Both the position numbers and the translations under genes were made by a program. Shown here one piece after another: positions 27,458 through 36,543 of a stretch of DNA of 64,000 nucleotides. Position 1 is the stretch's first letter; every line of letters begins with the position of its first letter. Where the stretch lies: positions 1-64,000 of the forward strand of contig NZ_JAEVHF010000017.1 of the NCBI RefSeq assembly GCF_018263925.1, given 5' to 3'. The notes beneath the pieces were generated by a model, which made no database searches, was not told the origin of the DNA, and worked only from the letters and a program-made list of their open reading frames with translations. The DNA comes from Kistimonas asteriae. Its GTDB lineage: Bacteria > Pseudomonadota > Gammaproteobacteria > Pseudomonadales > Endozoicomonadaceae.

Positions 27458-28351
27458 ATGACGGATTATCACGTGACTGAGCACCACCCTCGCCTTGGCG
27501 TTGAGGTCTGTAAGGGTAACAACCTCAATCATCTCAACGATGACCAGCGCCGGGAACTGAGGCATGCCCTTTGGCAGCATGGCGTGATTGTTGTCCGGAA
27601 TCAGCATCTGACAGCCCTCGAGCTTGAGCGCTTTGCGCGGGCGACGTTCGGGGATCAAATACTGGGAGGTCCTGTCAATCATCGTCTACCACCGGAACTT
27701 CGCAGCGAACATGTTGCGGTACTGGGCAATCCGGAAGGCCCTGTGGAAAAACCCGTTGAGCATGTTGCCTGCCAATGGCACCACGACAAGGATGCCCTGC
27801 CCCGGATCGATGGGCTGCCGATGAATGCGCTGTATGTGGTCATGCTTCACGTCCACGATGTCCCGGACAGCGGACTGGATGGCCGTCCCCATACCACGGA
27901 ATTTCTTGATCAGTTGGAAGCCTGGCGAAAACTTAGCCCTGAGCGAAAAGTAGCGCTGGAACCGATTCATTTACTCCACCAGCCACCGGCTTTCAGTCCA
28001 TCCAGTGAGCCGTCACCAACCAAATCGCATCCATTAGTGAGCGAGCATGAACTCATTGCCCGTAAAGGGCTCTACATGGGATCTGATACGGCGATCCCCA
28101 CCGGCATGGAAAATGATCCCGTTGCTGCCCGCCGCTTTTGGCATAACTTGCTGGATGAAATCCTGGTTCTCTGCCAGGTATACAGTCACCGATGGCAAAA
28201 AGGGGATGTGGTGTTATGGGATAATTCCCAGGTGATGCACTGCGGAAAACCGTATGATGCCTTGCACTGTCATCGCACAGGCCTCAGGCTGGGGGTTATT
28301 GCCCGTGAGGAAGCCAGTCTCCGCAATAAGGCCACATTGCAACACACCTGA
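27458..28351 (+). CDS. TauD/TfdA-family Fe(II)/2-oxoglutarate dioxygenase
   Basis: Oxygenase of about 297 residues. The iron-binding facial triad is seen as WHHDKDALP (His and Asp, about residue 107) and the distal His in NSQVMHCGKPYD. The 2-oxoglutarate-binding Arg is in RTGLRLGV near the C-terminus. TauD relatives hydroxylate taurine, 2,4-D, gamma-butyrobetaine or alkyl sulfates; this one cannot be assigned. The frame can be extended to TTG 27404, overlapping the MFS stop, but ATG 27458 is the natural start. Neither start has a strong ribosome-binding site, which suggests coupling to the upstream gene. Confidence 0.85.
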   Translation: MTDYHVTEHHPRLGVEVCKGNNLNHLNDDQRRELRHALWQHGVIVVRNQHLTALELERFARATFGDQILGGPVNHRLPPELRSEHVAVLGNPEGPVEKPVEHVACQWHHDKDALPRIDGLPMNALYVVMLHVHDVPDSGLDGRPHTTEFLDQLEAWRKLSPERKVALEPIHLLHQPPAFSPSSEPSPTKSHPLVSEHELIARKGLYMGSDTAIPTGMENDPVAARRFWHNLLDEILVLCQVYSHRWQKGDVVLWDNSQVMHCGKPYDALHCHRTGLRLGVIAREEASLRNKATLQHT

Positions 28352-28374
28352 CCCAAACCGAAACAACCACAGAC

Positions 28375-28397
28375 GTTTGCATACTGATCATGCAAAC
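28375..28397. repeat. 8-bp perfect inverted repeat after the TauD-like gene
   Basis: GTTTGCAT-7 nt-ATGCAAAC, 24 bp past the stop. There is no T-run, so it could be a weak terminator or an operator for the pqi operon that follows. Confidence 0.35.
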
Positions 28398-28587
28398 ACC
28401 TTCGCTGTAATGCCTATTCTTTCCAGCCCAACCCTAAGTTCAGCCATGGGTTTTATGCTGTAATTATGGATTGACAGGCGTCGTGTGATAATTTCTTATC
28501 GCGCGTCTTTTTTAAACGCCAGTTTTTCATGCTGGCATCCTGATTCAATGAACATCAGTGACTTGGCTGGCAGAAGGTTTACATCAC

Positions 28588-29193
28588 GTGACGACACGGA
28601 TCTGGCTTTGCCCGGAATGCGACCTGGCGATGACTCCCCCCAGGCTCGCTACCGGTACCCGGGCGCAATGTCCACGCTGTAACCACGTACTGGCCGATGC
28701 CAAGCATGGCTCGCTCAACCAGCTCATGGCGCTGATCATTACCGGACTGCTTTTTTACATTCCAGCCAATACCTTTCCGATTCTCAGCCTGTCCCTGATG
28801 GGCGATGAACAGCACAACACAGTGCTTGCCGGTGTCCGCGCCCTGTATGAAGAGGGCTACCTGTTTGTGGCATTTGTCGTCTTCCTGTGTGCCATGCTCA
28901 TTCCGCTGATTCGACTGGCAGCACTGTTCTTCATCATCACTGCCATCAAACTGCGAAAACAGCTGATGATAGCTCGCACCCTGTTCCGTCTCTATCACCG
29001 TTTAGGTGAATGGGGCATGCTGGAGATATACCTGCTCGGTATTCTGGTGGCAATCGTCAAACTGGTGGATATCGCCAGTGTGCATCCGGGCATGGGCATG
29101 GTGTGCTTTATCGGGTTAATGCTGTCAGAGATTGGCATATCACTCCTGCTGAATGAACACCATCTCTGGAAACTGCTGGAGGATCAGCAATGA
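28588..29193 (+). CDS. PqiA/LetA-type membrane protein, first half
   Basis: Inner-membrane partner of an MCE lipid-transport protein. About 201 residues with an N-terminal zinc ribbon (CPECDLAM...CPRCNHVL) and four membrane helices with the PqiA motif LFYIPANTFPILSL. In E. coli PqiA and YebS/LetA both halves form one polypeptide of about 420 residues; here each half is a separate gene. The frame opens at GTG 28558, but AGAAGG 10 nt before GTG 28588 supports the latter. Its stop overlaps the next start (ATGA), so the halves are translationally coupled. Confidence 0.88.
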   Translation: MTTRIWLCPECDLAMTPPRLATGTRAQCPRCNHVLADAKHGSLNQLMALIITGLLFYIPANTFPILSLSLMGDEQHNTVLAGVRALYEEGYLFVAFVVFLCAMLIPLIRLAALFFIITAIKLRKQLMIARTLFRLYHRLGEWGMLEIYLLGILVAIVKLVDIASVHPGMGMVCFIGLMLSEIGISLLLNEHHLWKLLEDQQ

Positions 29194-29840
29194 CCACGGG
29201 TAAACGCCTTGGCCTGCAACAATGCCTGGAATGCCATGAGGTCTGCCATTGCGATTTACGCCACTGCCCCCGCTGTGGCGCAACGGTGTATATCAGACGC
29301 CGTAACAGTATCCAGCGTACCTGGGCCCTGCTGATTACCGCAGCGATCCTGTTTATTCCCGCCAACCTGCTGCCCATCATGACGGTCAGCCAGTTCGGCA
29401 AGGGCACGCCGGATACCATTATGTCCGGCGTCATCGAACTGATGCGTCATGACATGGTGCCTATCGCCCTGCTGGTCTTCACCGCCAGCATCCTGGTGCC
29501 CATGTTCAAATTGATCGGCATGGTGATCCTGCTGCTTGCCGTACGCAAAGGGAAACCGGCACAGATCCGTCGGCATATCCAGCTCTATCGGTTTATTGAG
29601 TGGATCGGGCGCTGGTCCATGCTGGATATTTTCATGATCTCAATCCTGGTGGCCCTGGTCAGCTTTGGCCGTCTTGGCACCATCGAGGCCGGGCCTGGTG
29701 CCGTAGCTTTTTCCAGTGTGGTGGTTCTGACCATGCTGGCGGCTATCAGTTTTGACCCACGCCTGCTATGGGATGCCATTGAGCCGCCTGCCCATAGTAA
29801 ACTGTCACAGGCGGCAGTCAGTACAACCGACGACAAATAA
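29190..29840 (+). CDS. PqiA/LetA-type membrane protein, second half
   Basis: 216 residues with its own zinc ribbon (CLECHEVC...CPRCGATVY) and four membrane helices containing ILFIPANLLPIMTV, the second-copy PqiA motif. Together with the overlapping upstream gene it makes one PqiA equivalent. It would form the inner-membrane end of a lipid conduit with the MCE protein encoded 29 bp downstream. Confidence 0.9.
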   Translation: MTTGKRLGLQQCLECHEVCHCDLRHCPRCGATVYIRRRNSIQRTWALLITAAILFIPANLLPIMTVSQFGKGTPDTIMSGVIELMRHDMVPIALLVFTASILVPMFKLIGMVILLLAVRKGKPAQIRRHIQLYRFIEWIGRWSMLDIFMISILVALVSFGRLGTIEAGPGAVAFSSVVVLTMLAAISFDPRLLWDAIEPPAHSKLSQAAVSTTDDK

Positions 29841-29869
29841 ATAACGTTCACTCACGGAAAACACATCGC

Positions 29870-32275
29870 ATGACTGATATCGACAAGCCCATACTGCAGG
29901 AGCCGGATATCATTACCCCCAAGCGTCGGCTATCGACCATATGGCTGCTGCCGCTGATCGCCCTGATGATCGGCCTGTGGCTGGCATGGCGTGCGTTTAT
30001 GGAAGGCGGTGTCATTATCACCGTTCAGTTTCCCGATGCTGAGGGGCTGGAACCCGGCAAGACACAGGTTGTCTATAACGGACTGGCTGTCGGAAAGGTC
30101 AAGGACCTTGTCCTGCTGCCTGACCTGAAAGGCGTCAACGTACATATTGAGATGAGTCGGCAAATGACGCCTTATCTCACTACCAGCGCCGAGTTCTGGA
30201 TGGTCAAGCCAACCGTATCGATGGCGGGCATCAGTGGGCTGGACACCCTATTCTCTGGCAACTATATCGGCTTTTTACCGGGCAAAAGTACGGAAAAAAG
30301 CAAAAAGGTTTACGTTGCAGAAGAAGAGCCACCCGCCATCCAGGATCCTGATGGCCTGCGTTTTACCCTGCGAACCAATAATCTGAACTCGGTCACCCAG
30401 GGCAGCCCGGTTTACTACCGTCGTTTACAGGTCGGTGAAGTGATCGGTTACAACCTGAGCGCTGATAACCAGCACGTCGATATTCAGGTATTTGTTCGGC
30501 CAGCCTATACCCACCTGGTACGAATGAATACCCGGTTCTGGAATGCTGGCGGCGTCGAAGTGTCCGGTGGACTGTCCAGCCTCAAGGTTCGCACCCAGTC
30601 GGTACTCAGCATTATCAAGGGCGGCATTGCCTTCAGCACGCCCGAACATGAACCCGAACAACCACCGGGTCATAATGGTGCGCTGTTTACCCTCTACGAT
30701 GACTATGACAATGCACGCACTGGCATTCCGGTTGAAATCACCTTCCCCACCGGTGTTCGCCTGGAGGAAGGACGCACCAAGGTCATGTTCATGGGGTTTG
30801 AAATCGGCATGGTGGAGTCTGTCGATATTTCAGAAAACCTGAGTCAGATTACCGCTCGCATTTACATGGACCCTCGCGCCGAACCGGCCCTGGTTGAAGG
30901 CACCCGCTTCTGGGTTGTGGAACCGCAGTTGTCCATGGAAGGCGTATCGGGCCTGGACGCACTACTCAGCGGCCCCTACATCAGCATGGACGTGAATCTC
31001 AAGGATGTGGAAGCCAACAAACAACGTCGTACATTCGTAGGGCTCGACAAACGTCCTCCGATCAGCCCCAATGCGCCCGGTCTTCACCTGACACTGGAAG
31101 CCCCAACTCTGGCAGGTGTCAGTGTTGGAAGCCCGGTTTTGTATCGTCAGATCCAGATCGGTTCCGTGCAGCAATATTCACTGGCATCCGATAACAGTGG
31201 TATCCGGATTGCAATTTTCATTCGTCCCGAGTTCGCTCATCTGGTCAATCAAGACAGTCGCTTCTGGAACCTGAGTGGTATTCACATCAAAGGCGATCTA
31301 TCCGGTTTGAGCATCAACACGGGCACGCTCGCCACACTGATGAATGGCGGCATCGGGTTGGCTACGCCCTCAGTCAAAGCACCCACAGTCAAACATGGTC
31401 AACGCTTCACGCTGTACGACACCGAACAGGAAGCCATGGAGACGGGCCTGATGGTGCGAATCCGGTTTGATTCCGGGGAAGGACTGAAAGCGGGCACTCC
31501 GCTGAAATTCCGGGGCATGGAAGTGGGTGAAGTGAAGCGGGTTAGACTGGATCATGACATCGCGGATCCCGATCAGTCCACCATTGTCGCCGATACCCTG
31601 ATCTACAACGACAACCGCTGGCTGGCCCGCGAAGGCGCGCGGTTCTGGCTGGTCAAGCCTGAACTGGGGCTGGCCCGTACGGCGAACCTGGATACACTGA
31701 TCAAAGGCCAGTACATTCAGGTAGACCCTGCCGATAAGGTGACGCCAGAAAAAACGGAATTTGTTGCCCGCAATCGTCCCCCGGTTCAAGGCAATGGCCT
31801 GACAGGCCTGAAAATCAAACTGGTATCAGACCGCCTGGGCTCCATCGCGAAAGGAAACCCGGTGTATTACCGGGAAATCCAGGTGGGTGAAGTATCAGGC
31901 TATCGTCTCGGCAACCCGGCCGATCATGTCATTATTTTCCTGACGATAGACGATCATTATGCACCCCTGGTTACCCCTGACACCCGGTTCTGGAATGCCA
32001 GTGGTATAGACGTTGATGTCGGTTTATTCAGTGGCGCCAAAATTCGTACAGAGTCGCTGGAAAGCCTTCTCGCAGGTGGCATTGCCTTCGCGACACCTGC
32101 AGCAGCTGCCACACCGGTTAAACCCGGTATGCGTTTCAAACTGTATGAAAAGGCTGATCCGAAGTGGCTGGAATGGAAACCTGCCATCAAGCTGGCCAAA
32201 CGCCGCAAAGAGAAAGGACAAGATACCTCTGTCCATGCCCAGGAAAGTGAATTTATCGACACACCGGGTGCATAA
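29870..32275 (+). CDS. PqiB/LetB-type MCE lipid-transport protein with six MCE domains
   Basis: Membrane-anchored periplasmic protein that forms a hexameric tunnel moving lipids between the inner and outer membranes. One N-terminal helix (about 21-43, IWLLPLIALMIGLWLAWRAF) is followed by six MCE modules beginning near residues 47, 162, 285, 403, 525 and 645. Each module has the repeated patterns G.PV.YR..QVGEV and .F...TRFW. E. coli PqiB has three modules and LetB/YebT has seven, so six is intermediate. The length of 801 residues is closer to LetB. No pqiC lipoprotein gene follows, which also favours a LetAB-like system. Operon with the split PqiA genes. Confidence 0.93.
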   Translation: MTDIDKPILQEPDIITPKRRLSTIWLLPLIALMIGLWLAWRAFMEGGVIITVQFPDAEGLEPGKTQVVYNGLAVGKVKDLVLLPDLKGVNVHIEMSRQMTPYLTTSAEFWMVKPTVSMAGISGLDTLFSGNYIGFLPGKSTEKSKKVYVAEEEPPAIQDPDGLRFTLRTNNLNSVTQGSPVYYRRLQVGEVIGYNLSADNQHVDIQVFVRPAYTHLVRMNTRFWNAGGVEVSGGLSSLKVRTQSVLSIIKGGIAFSTPEHEPEQPPGHNGALFTLYDDYDNARTGIPVEITFPTGVRLEEGRTKVMFMGFEIGMVESVDISENLSQITARIYMDPRAEPALVEGTRFWVVEPQLSMEGVSGLDALLSGPYISMDVNLKDVEANKQRRTFVGLDKRPPISPNAPGLHLTLEAPTLAGVSVGSPVLYRQIQIGSVQQYSLASDNSGIRIAIFIRPEFAHLVNQDSRFWNLSGIHIKGDLSGLSINTGTLATLMNGGIGLATPSVKAPTVKHGQRFTLYDTEQEAMETGLMVRIRFDSGEGLKAGTPLKFRGMEVGEVKRVRLDHDIADPDQSTIVADTLIYNDNRWLAREGARFWLVKPELGLARTANLDTLIKGQYIQVDPADKVTPEKTEFVARNRPPVQGNGLTGLKIKLVSDRLGSIAKGNPVYYREIQVGEVSGYRLGNPADHVIIFLTIDDHYAPLVTPDTRFWNASGIDVDVGLFSGAKIRTESLESLLAGGIAFATPAAAATPVKPGMRFKLYEKADPKWLEWKPAIKLAKRRKEKGQDTSVHAQESEFIDTPGA

Positions 32276-32283
32276 TCCCCAGC

Positions 32284-32309
32284 GATCAGGCGTCCGATGA
32301 CGCCTGATC
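32284..32309. repeat. Perfect 11-bp hairpin spanning the stop of the NYN gene
   Basis: GATCAGGCGTC-CGAT-GACGCCTGATC lies in the 10-bp gap and the last codons of the converging NYN gene. No T-run follows on either strand. It may act as an mRNA 3' end stabiliser for either convergent gene or as a weak terminator. Confidence 0.5.
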
Positions 32310-33047
32310 CAATAACTCCTCAATATTGGTTCCATTCACCAGTCGTAAAAACTGGTGCCCCCTCTCAGCATCCGTTTCAAATGCACCACAGGCACGAATC
32401 AGACGTGACAGGTTACGAAACCGATAACCTGTTCCCCTGAGAGGGATACGTGCGTGCTGTCCCAGACGGGAAAGGGAAATCCAACCATTACTGGGGTCTA
32501 GCTGTTCACAGGCCTGCACCAGTTCACGGGTTACCGGCACAGGAATCGTATTGCCTTCCTGCTCCAGCTCCATGGGCCCCAAACTGTCTCCCGGTATAAA
32601 TGAAAATGTGTCACAGGCACGAACCAGCTCATTCTTGACCTTTCCCCGGTCAGCAAAGCCATGCACATAACCACCAGACTGACGAATCAACTGTATGGGG
32701 GTTAAAAAATCCCCATCGTTAGTGACCACCAGAAAAATACCGACTTTACCACTGTGTAGTAGCTTAAATGCATCGTACATCATCAGGAAGTCACTGCTAC
32801 TGTTGCCAGAACGGTAGCTGAATTGATGAATTGTCCGGATACCGTACTTCAGGGCGGGTTGCTCCCAACCTTTGGTATGCCCTCGGGAAAAGTCTGCATA
32901 AGCGCGAAGAATGGGCTTCACGCCATACTGCCGGGCCTGTTCAACGACCATCGACGTACTGCGGGGGGATATATTTTCCGCATCAAACAGAACGGCAACA
33001 CCATCATTCTCTACAGGAATCCGGCGCTCCTTGCCTGTGGTTTTCAT
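32286..33047 (-). CDS. NYN-domain (PIN-like) protein with C-terminal LOTUS/OST-HTH-like domain
   Basis: Probable metal-dependent ribonuclease of the LabA/DUF88 type. The NYN core has acidic residues in VLFDAENISP, SSSDFLMMYDAF and TNDGDFLTPI, the expected active-site layout. The C-terminal part (about 170-245) contains NGWISLSRLGQHARI and YRFRNLSRLIRACGAF, resembling OST-HTH/LOTUS RNA-binding domains. NYN-LOTUS pairs are a known bacterial combination whose targets are unknown. The frame opens at GTG 33059, but GGAG six bases before ATG 33047 decides the start (253 residues). It converges with the MCE gene. Confidence 0.87.
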   Translation of the reverse strand: MKTTGKERRIPVENDGVAVLFDAENISPRSTSMVVEQARQYGVKPILRAYADFSRGHTKGWEQPALKYGIRTIHQFSYRSGNSSSDFLMMYDAFKLLHSGKVGIFLVVTNDGDFLTPIQLIRQSGGYVHGFADRGKVKNELVRACDTFSFIPGDSLGPMELEQEGNTIPVPVTRELVQACEQLDPSNGWISLSRLGQHARIPLRGTGYRFRNLSRLIRACGAFETDAERGHQFLRLVNGTNIEELLDQASSDA

Positions 33048-33263
33048 CATGCTCTCCACTGCATGTTAACCACTTCAGACTGGCAAATAACGGCGCCAGT
33101 TTCAATGTACAAATGTGATGAATGCAGGAAAAACCCATATCTGGGTGAGCAGTATTGGTGTAAAAACCGCTTTAATACCTGAGCAGACAATGACAAACGA
33201 CAAAGTACGTTTTTACTGCTTGCCATTGTCAGCATGGCACATATTTATCGATATTTGCGCACC

Positions 33264-35384
33264 TTACGCGCCATCAAAGGTTAGCTTGAACTTCTGCAGG
33301 GTAAACCGTCCATTCGTACACCAGATGTTGATGATCGTATCACCCGCCTCAAAATACTCACGGGCATCATCGCTGGTAATGGCCTCATACCGTGGGGAGA
33401 AAATGCTGTCAGAGGTTCTGGGCAAACGTGTACTGTAGAACGTCCGGTTATTCTCGTCCTGTACATTGATGCTGGCGCCAACATCATAGGTAGAAATAAC
33501 GTATTCAGTCCGATAATAACCACTTCTGGGAATCGTCACCTTATACGACGCATCGCCAATCTTGCCTTCAAACAGGCTTTCACCAATAAAGAGCGCTTCA
33601 TTACCGCGCAGTTTGACATAATCATTACTCCTGACCACATCAGCGCCCTGAATCAGAATCTCGGTATCATCCGGGTACTGGTCATAGTCTCGCTGTGCTT
33701 TTGCTATGCGGTCTTCAAGCTGCTTGATAAAGCGACGAATCTCCTGCATCAAGGGCTCTGACGGTGAGTATTCCCGAGCTTTGAGTTCCTCATAACGCCG
33801 CTTGACCAGATGTTGCAGGGTAAAACGGGTAGATTCAATACTGTCACCGATTTCATCACGAGTCGTCGTATGCTCTTCAATATGGGCAATCGCACTGACC
33901 ACCTCTCGCCGAATCAGGTCACGCTGTGTTTCAAGGTATTCGTACCGTTCCTCTTCACGGTTGCCAACATAACTCAGCAACATGTAGTGGTAGTCAAGAT
34001 GGTTGCCTTCAACACTGACGTACAGAAGACCCTGTTGAAGATCAATTTCTCTCGGCACAGAAACCTTGAGATGCTTCAGACCGTCCTCGGGGGCCGGTGC
34101 TTCGGTACTGAAAATGATGCTTTTATCCAGCGCACTGCGAACCGTTAGCGCCGCCGCCGTTTCATGACTGAAAGCCAGCGTCAATTCATACTGACCATTG
34201 CGGGGAACATAAACCTGATAATAGGCTTTCCCATCATCACCAAACCGGATGCCCTGATTCGGTTTTTTATAGCCATGGTCATCGGTCTCGACAATAACCT
34301 GACCATTGTGAGCAAAATCGTTGTAGTAGTTATTGCCATAAACAAACATATGATCAGAACGCAGTAACCATTCCGGATCACGCCAGAGTTTCAGCTGGTA
34401 ATCCGGATCCATCGGGCTGATTTCAGACTTGCTGATGGCGGTCGTGTTCTGCCACATCATGGGACCATAATAGGCCCGTTGGTCATCCGTCATACTTTCC
34501 CAAGTCTGATGGGTAAAACTGGTATTAAAGGATGTCTTGGGCCAAAGGGGATCAATGACATTCAGCAACACCCAGCTGTTGGATACCGCACAGTTTGGCG
34601 CGCGATTATTCCAGGTACAGCGAGTCTTGTGACGTCCCGGCTCCCGTGCATAACTGTAGGGATGCTGTTTTTGATAATTTATATAACTGCGACCTTTGGC
34701 CTTGGTGAGGCAGGCACCAAACTGATCATTCGCCATTCTCGCAGGCAGGTGCAATTTATCGACCAGCGTGTCGTCATTCGTCGTATAAAACTCAATAATC
34801 ATATTTTGCGACGTTGGCTTTGAACTTAGCCTTAATACCTCCAGATTTTTAAGCACAAATTCAGAAGCTTCGTTCGCTGCAAATTCAGGATACATTTTCA
34901 CCCGGAATAAAGGTGCTTCCGTGGTAGAAATTGGGCTAGGAGATAACCGATCCTTGGTAGAATAAGGATCATAGGCAATAATTTCGAAAGCCCCCTTACC
35001 AAACGTCACTGGAAGCATATTACTGTATTCAGTCACATTGTTATGTTCGATATCATACTCTTCAAGAATCGGCCCCAGAAAACTGTATATTTTTTCAAGT
35101 ACCGTTTTCAGCCCTGATGCAATCGAAATGGGTTTTGAGCTAAACGTAAAAGGGACTTTTGTCTGTATTGTTTCCCAAATGCCTTCAATGGTCTTTTCTG
35201 TAATTTCTTCAGCCGGGTGCTGCCAGGGCGTTATATCGGCGGAATCCAGATCGGGAGACAACCCCGTCATAATCTCTTCGTAAGTCTGCTGCGGGCTGAC
35301 ATAAGGCAGATCAGCTCTGACGGTTGCAGAAAATACCATTATTAAGCTGTACACATAGAGCCATCGGAAAGAGAAACATCTCAT
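33264..35384 (-). CDS. Large secreted protein with two CBM6-like beta-sandwich modules, function unknown
   Basis: 706 residues starting with a signal peptide (to about residue 24, cleavage after TVRA). The N-terminal 380 residues are unrecognised, with three or four cysteines (GACLTK, RCTWNNRAPNCAV) that could form disulfides. Two segments look like carbohydrate-binding modules of the CBM6/35 type: about 385-470 (YYQVYVPRNGQYELTL) and about 610-706 (SYKVTIPRSGYYRTEY, ending in RFTLQKFKLTF). A charged coiled coil (about 473-570) separates them. The ribosome-binding site AGGAGG seven bases before the ATG is the strongest in the window, suggesting high expression. No catalytic motif is seen. The flanking gaps (33060-33263 and 35385-35644) are AT-rich and hold nothing else I can support. 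Confidence 0.75.
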   Translation of the reverse strand: MRCFSFRWLYVYSLIMVFSATVRADLPYVSPQQTYEEIMTGLSPDLDSADITPWQHPAEEITEKTIEGIWETIQTKVPFTFSSKPISIASGLKTVLEKIYSFLGPILEEYDIEHNNVTEYSNMLPVTFGKGAFEIIAYDPYSTKDRLSPSPISTTEAPLFRVKMYPEFAANEASEFVLKNLEVLRLSSKPTSQNMIIEFYTTNDDTLVDKLHLPARMANDQFGACLTKAKGRSYINYQKQHPYSYAREPGRHKTRCTWNNRAPNCAVSNSWVLLNVIDPLWPKTSFNTSFTHQTWESMTDDQRAYYGPMMWQNTTAISKSEISPMDPDYQLKLWRDPEWLLRSDHMFVYGNNYYNDFAHNGQVIVETDDHGYKKPNQGIRFGDDGKAYYQVYVPRNGQYELTLAFSHETAAALTVRSALDKSIIFSTEAPAPEDGLKHLKVSVPREIDLQQGLLYVSVEGNHLDYHYMLLSYVGNREEERYEYLETQRDLIRREVVSAIAHIEEHTTTRDEIGDSIESTRFTLQHLVKRRYEELKAREYSPSEPLMQEIRRFIKQLEDRIAKAQRDYDQYPDDTEILIQGADVVRSNDYVKLRGNEALFIGESLFEGKIGDASYKVTIPRSGYYRTEYVISTYDVGASINVQDENNRTFYSTRLPRTSDSIFSPRYEAITSDDAREYFEAGDTIINIWCTNGRFTLQKFKLTFDGA

Positions 35385-35644
35385 CGCGAACCCTCCTGAA
35401 AAGGAGTACAGAATTAAAAGAAGCAGCGTTAATCGTGAGGGATTAAAGACTGTTCACACAACGTCTAGTTTTCATGACAATAATCATAAGACAGTGCTTT
35501 TATAGTAAAAATATTGGCATGCCGTTATGACAATATTTTTTATCAATCCAACATTTATTATATTTCTCGAACGACCATTTTAACGACTATGATTATTCGA
35601 TAGCATTTGGAAACCAGCATAAAAATAGAACCTGATAAAAAATA

Positions 35645-36061
35645 ATGAACAACGTACAATTTGGACGTATTGATTTTGACAAACTCACTAAGATTTATAA
35701 GCGACAATATAATCACCACAAAGTGTCTGCCGCATTAGCCAATTATGGTTTTTTTAGTCAAGGGCTGCTGGCAAACAACGAATCTGTGGATTTTATTGCC
35801 CATCACCATAGCGGACCCCCTCAACTCTCCATTCTGTTGAAATCCCGCCTGACGCTTGCATCACACCTTGAACACCAAAACCTGTCGATTGCCTTTTATG
35901 AGCGAGGCTACTGGTATGTGTATCCCCACGACGATGTACTGGCTTTTGCCTGCCAAACCTCAGCTATCACAAATACAACTTCCTGGCAGCAGCAAGGTCT
36001 ATACACATTCCCCCAACTCACGGATAAGTACCGTCAGTTCCTCAAACCGTGGAGGCTCTGA
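35645..36061 (+). CDS. Hypothetical protein
   Basis: 138 residues, unrecognised, without signal peptide or membrane helix. Rich in aromatic and His residues (FIAHHHSGPP, YERGYWYVYPHDD). The ATG follows an AT-rich 260-bp gap and lacks a clear ribosome-binding site. Divergent from the secreted CBM-like gene. Confidence 0.5.
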   Translation: MNNVQFGRIDFDKLTKIYKRQYNHHKVSAALANYGFFSQGLLANNESVDFIAHHHSGPPQLSILLKSRLTLASHLEHQNLSIAFYERGYWYVYPHDDVLAFACQTSAITNTTSWQQQGLYTFPQLTDKYRQFLKPWRL

Positions 36062-36150
36062 GTATAAGAAGACTCGCAGAGCGGTGTCTTTTATGCTGAG
36101 ATAAATTGAGAAGACAAGCCGCCAGGAAGGCACTAAAAGGAGAGGGACGC

Positions 36151-36453
36151 ATGCTGAAAACCTACCGTATGGAACTTTCCCTTGGATCACTCTGCTCGCT
36201 CAGTTTCATCGTCGGCTTTGGCAGCGGGCTGTTCTGGGGACTCCTCGGGGTATTCACCTCCAAGGCCGTAGCCAACCCTGCGGCCTGGTTGGTTGTGATG
36301 TTTTTCACGCCGTTTCTCAGTGGTATTGGCGGGGTGATGTCTGCCCTGATCGCCTACCCCTTTTACAATTGGTACTGCAACCGGGTCAAAGGACAGGTGG
36401 TCACAGGGAAATTTCTCGAAGTGGAGGACAGTGAGCTCGATAACATGGAATGA
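36151..36453 (+). CDS. Small membrane protein, unknown function
   Basis: About 100 residues with two glycine-rich membrane helices (about 12-38 and 47-72) and an acidic C-terminus (EVEDSELDN). AGGAGAGGG directly upstream selects ATG 36151; the same frame runs back to TTG 36106 without a site. No family recognised. Confidence 0.6.
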   Translation: MLKTYRMELSLGSLCSLSFIVGFGSGLFWGLLGVFTSKAVANPAAWLVVMFFTPFLSGIGGVMSALIAYPFYNWYCNRVKGQVVTGKFLEVEDSELDNME

Positions 36454-36494
36454 ATACCGTCACGCCTTATCAGTCTACGATTTTCAGCGCACTA

Positions 36495-36517
36495 AAAGTG
36501 TTATAACATAACAGTTC
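36495..36517. promoter_or_regulatory. Zur box upstream of the zinc uptake operon
   Basis: A 23-bp site containing GTTATAACATAAC matches 19 of 22 defined positions of the gammaproteobacterial Zur consensus (GAAATGTTATA-N-TATAACATTTC). It overlaps a possible -10 (TAACAT, 36504-36509), 17 bp after TTTTCA. The first gene starts 27 bp downstream. Zinc-dependent repression is inferred. Confidence 0.75.
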
Positions 36518-36543
36518 CATTTCCAGCGGATCCATCCCGTTCG

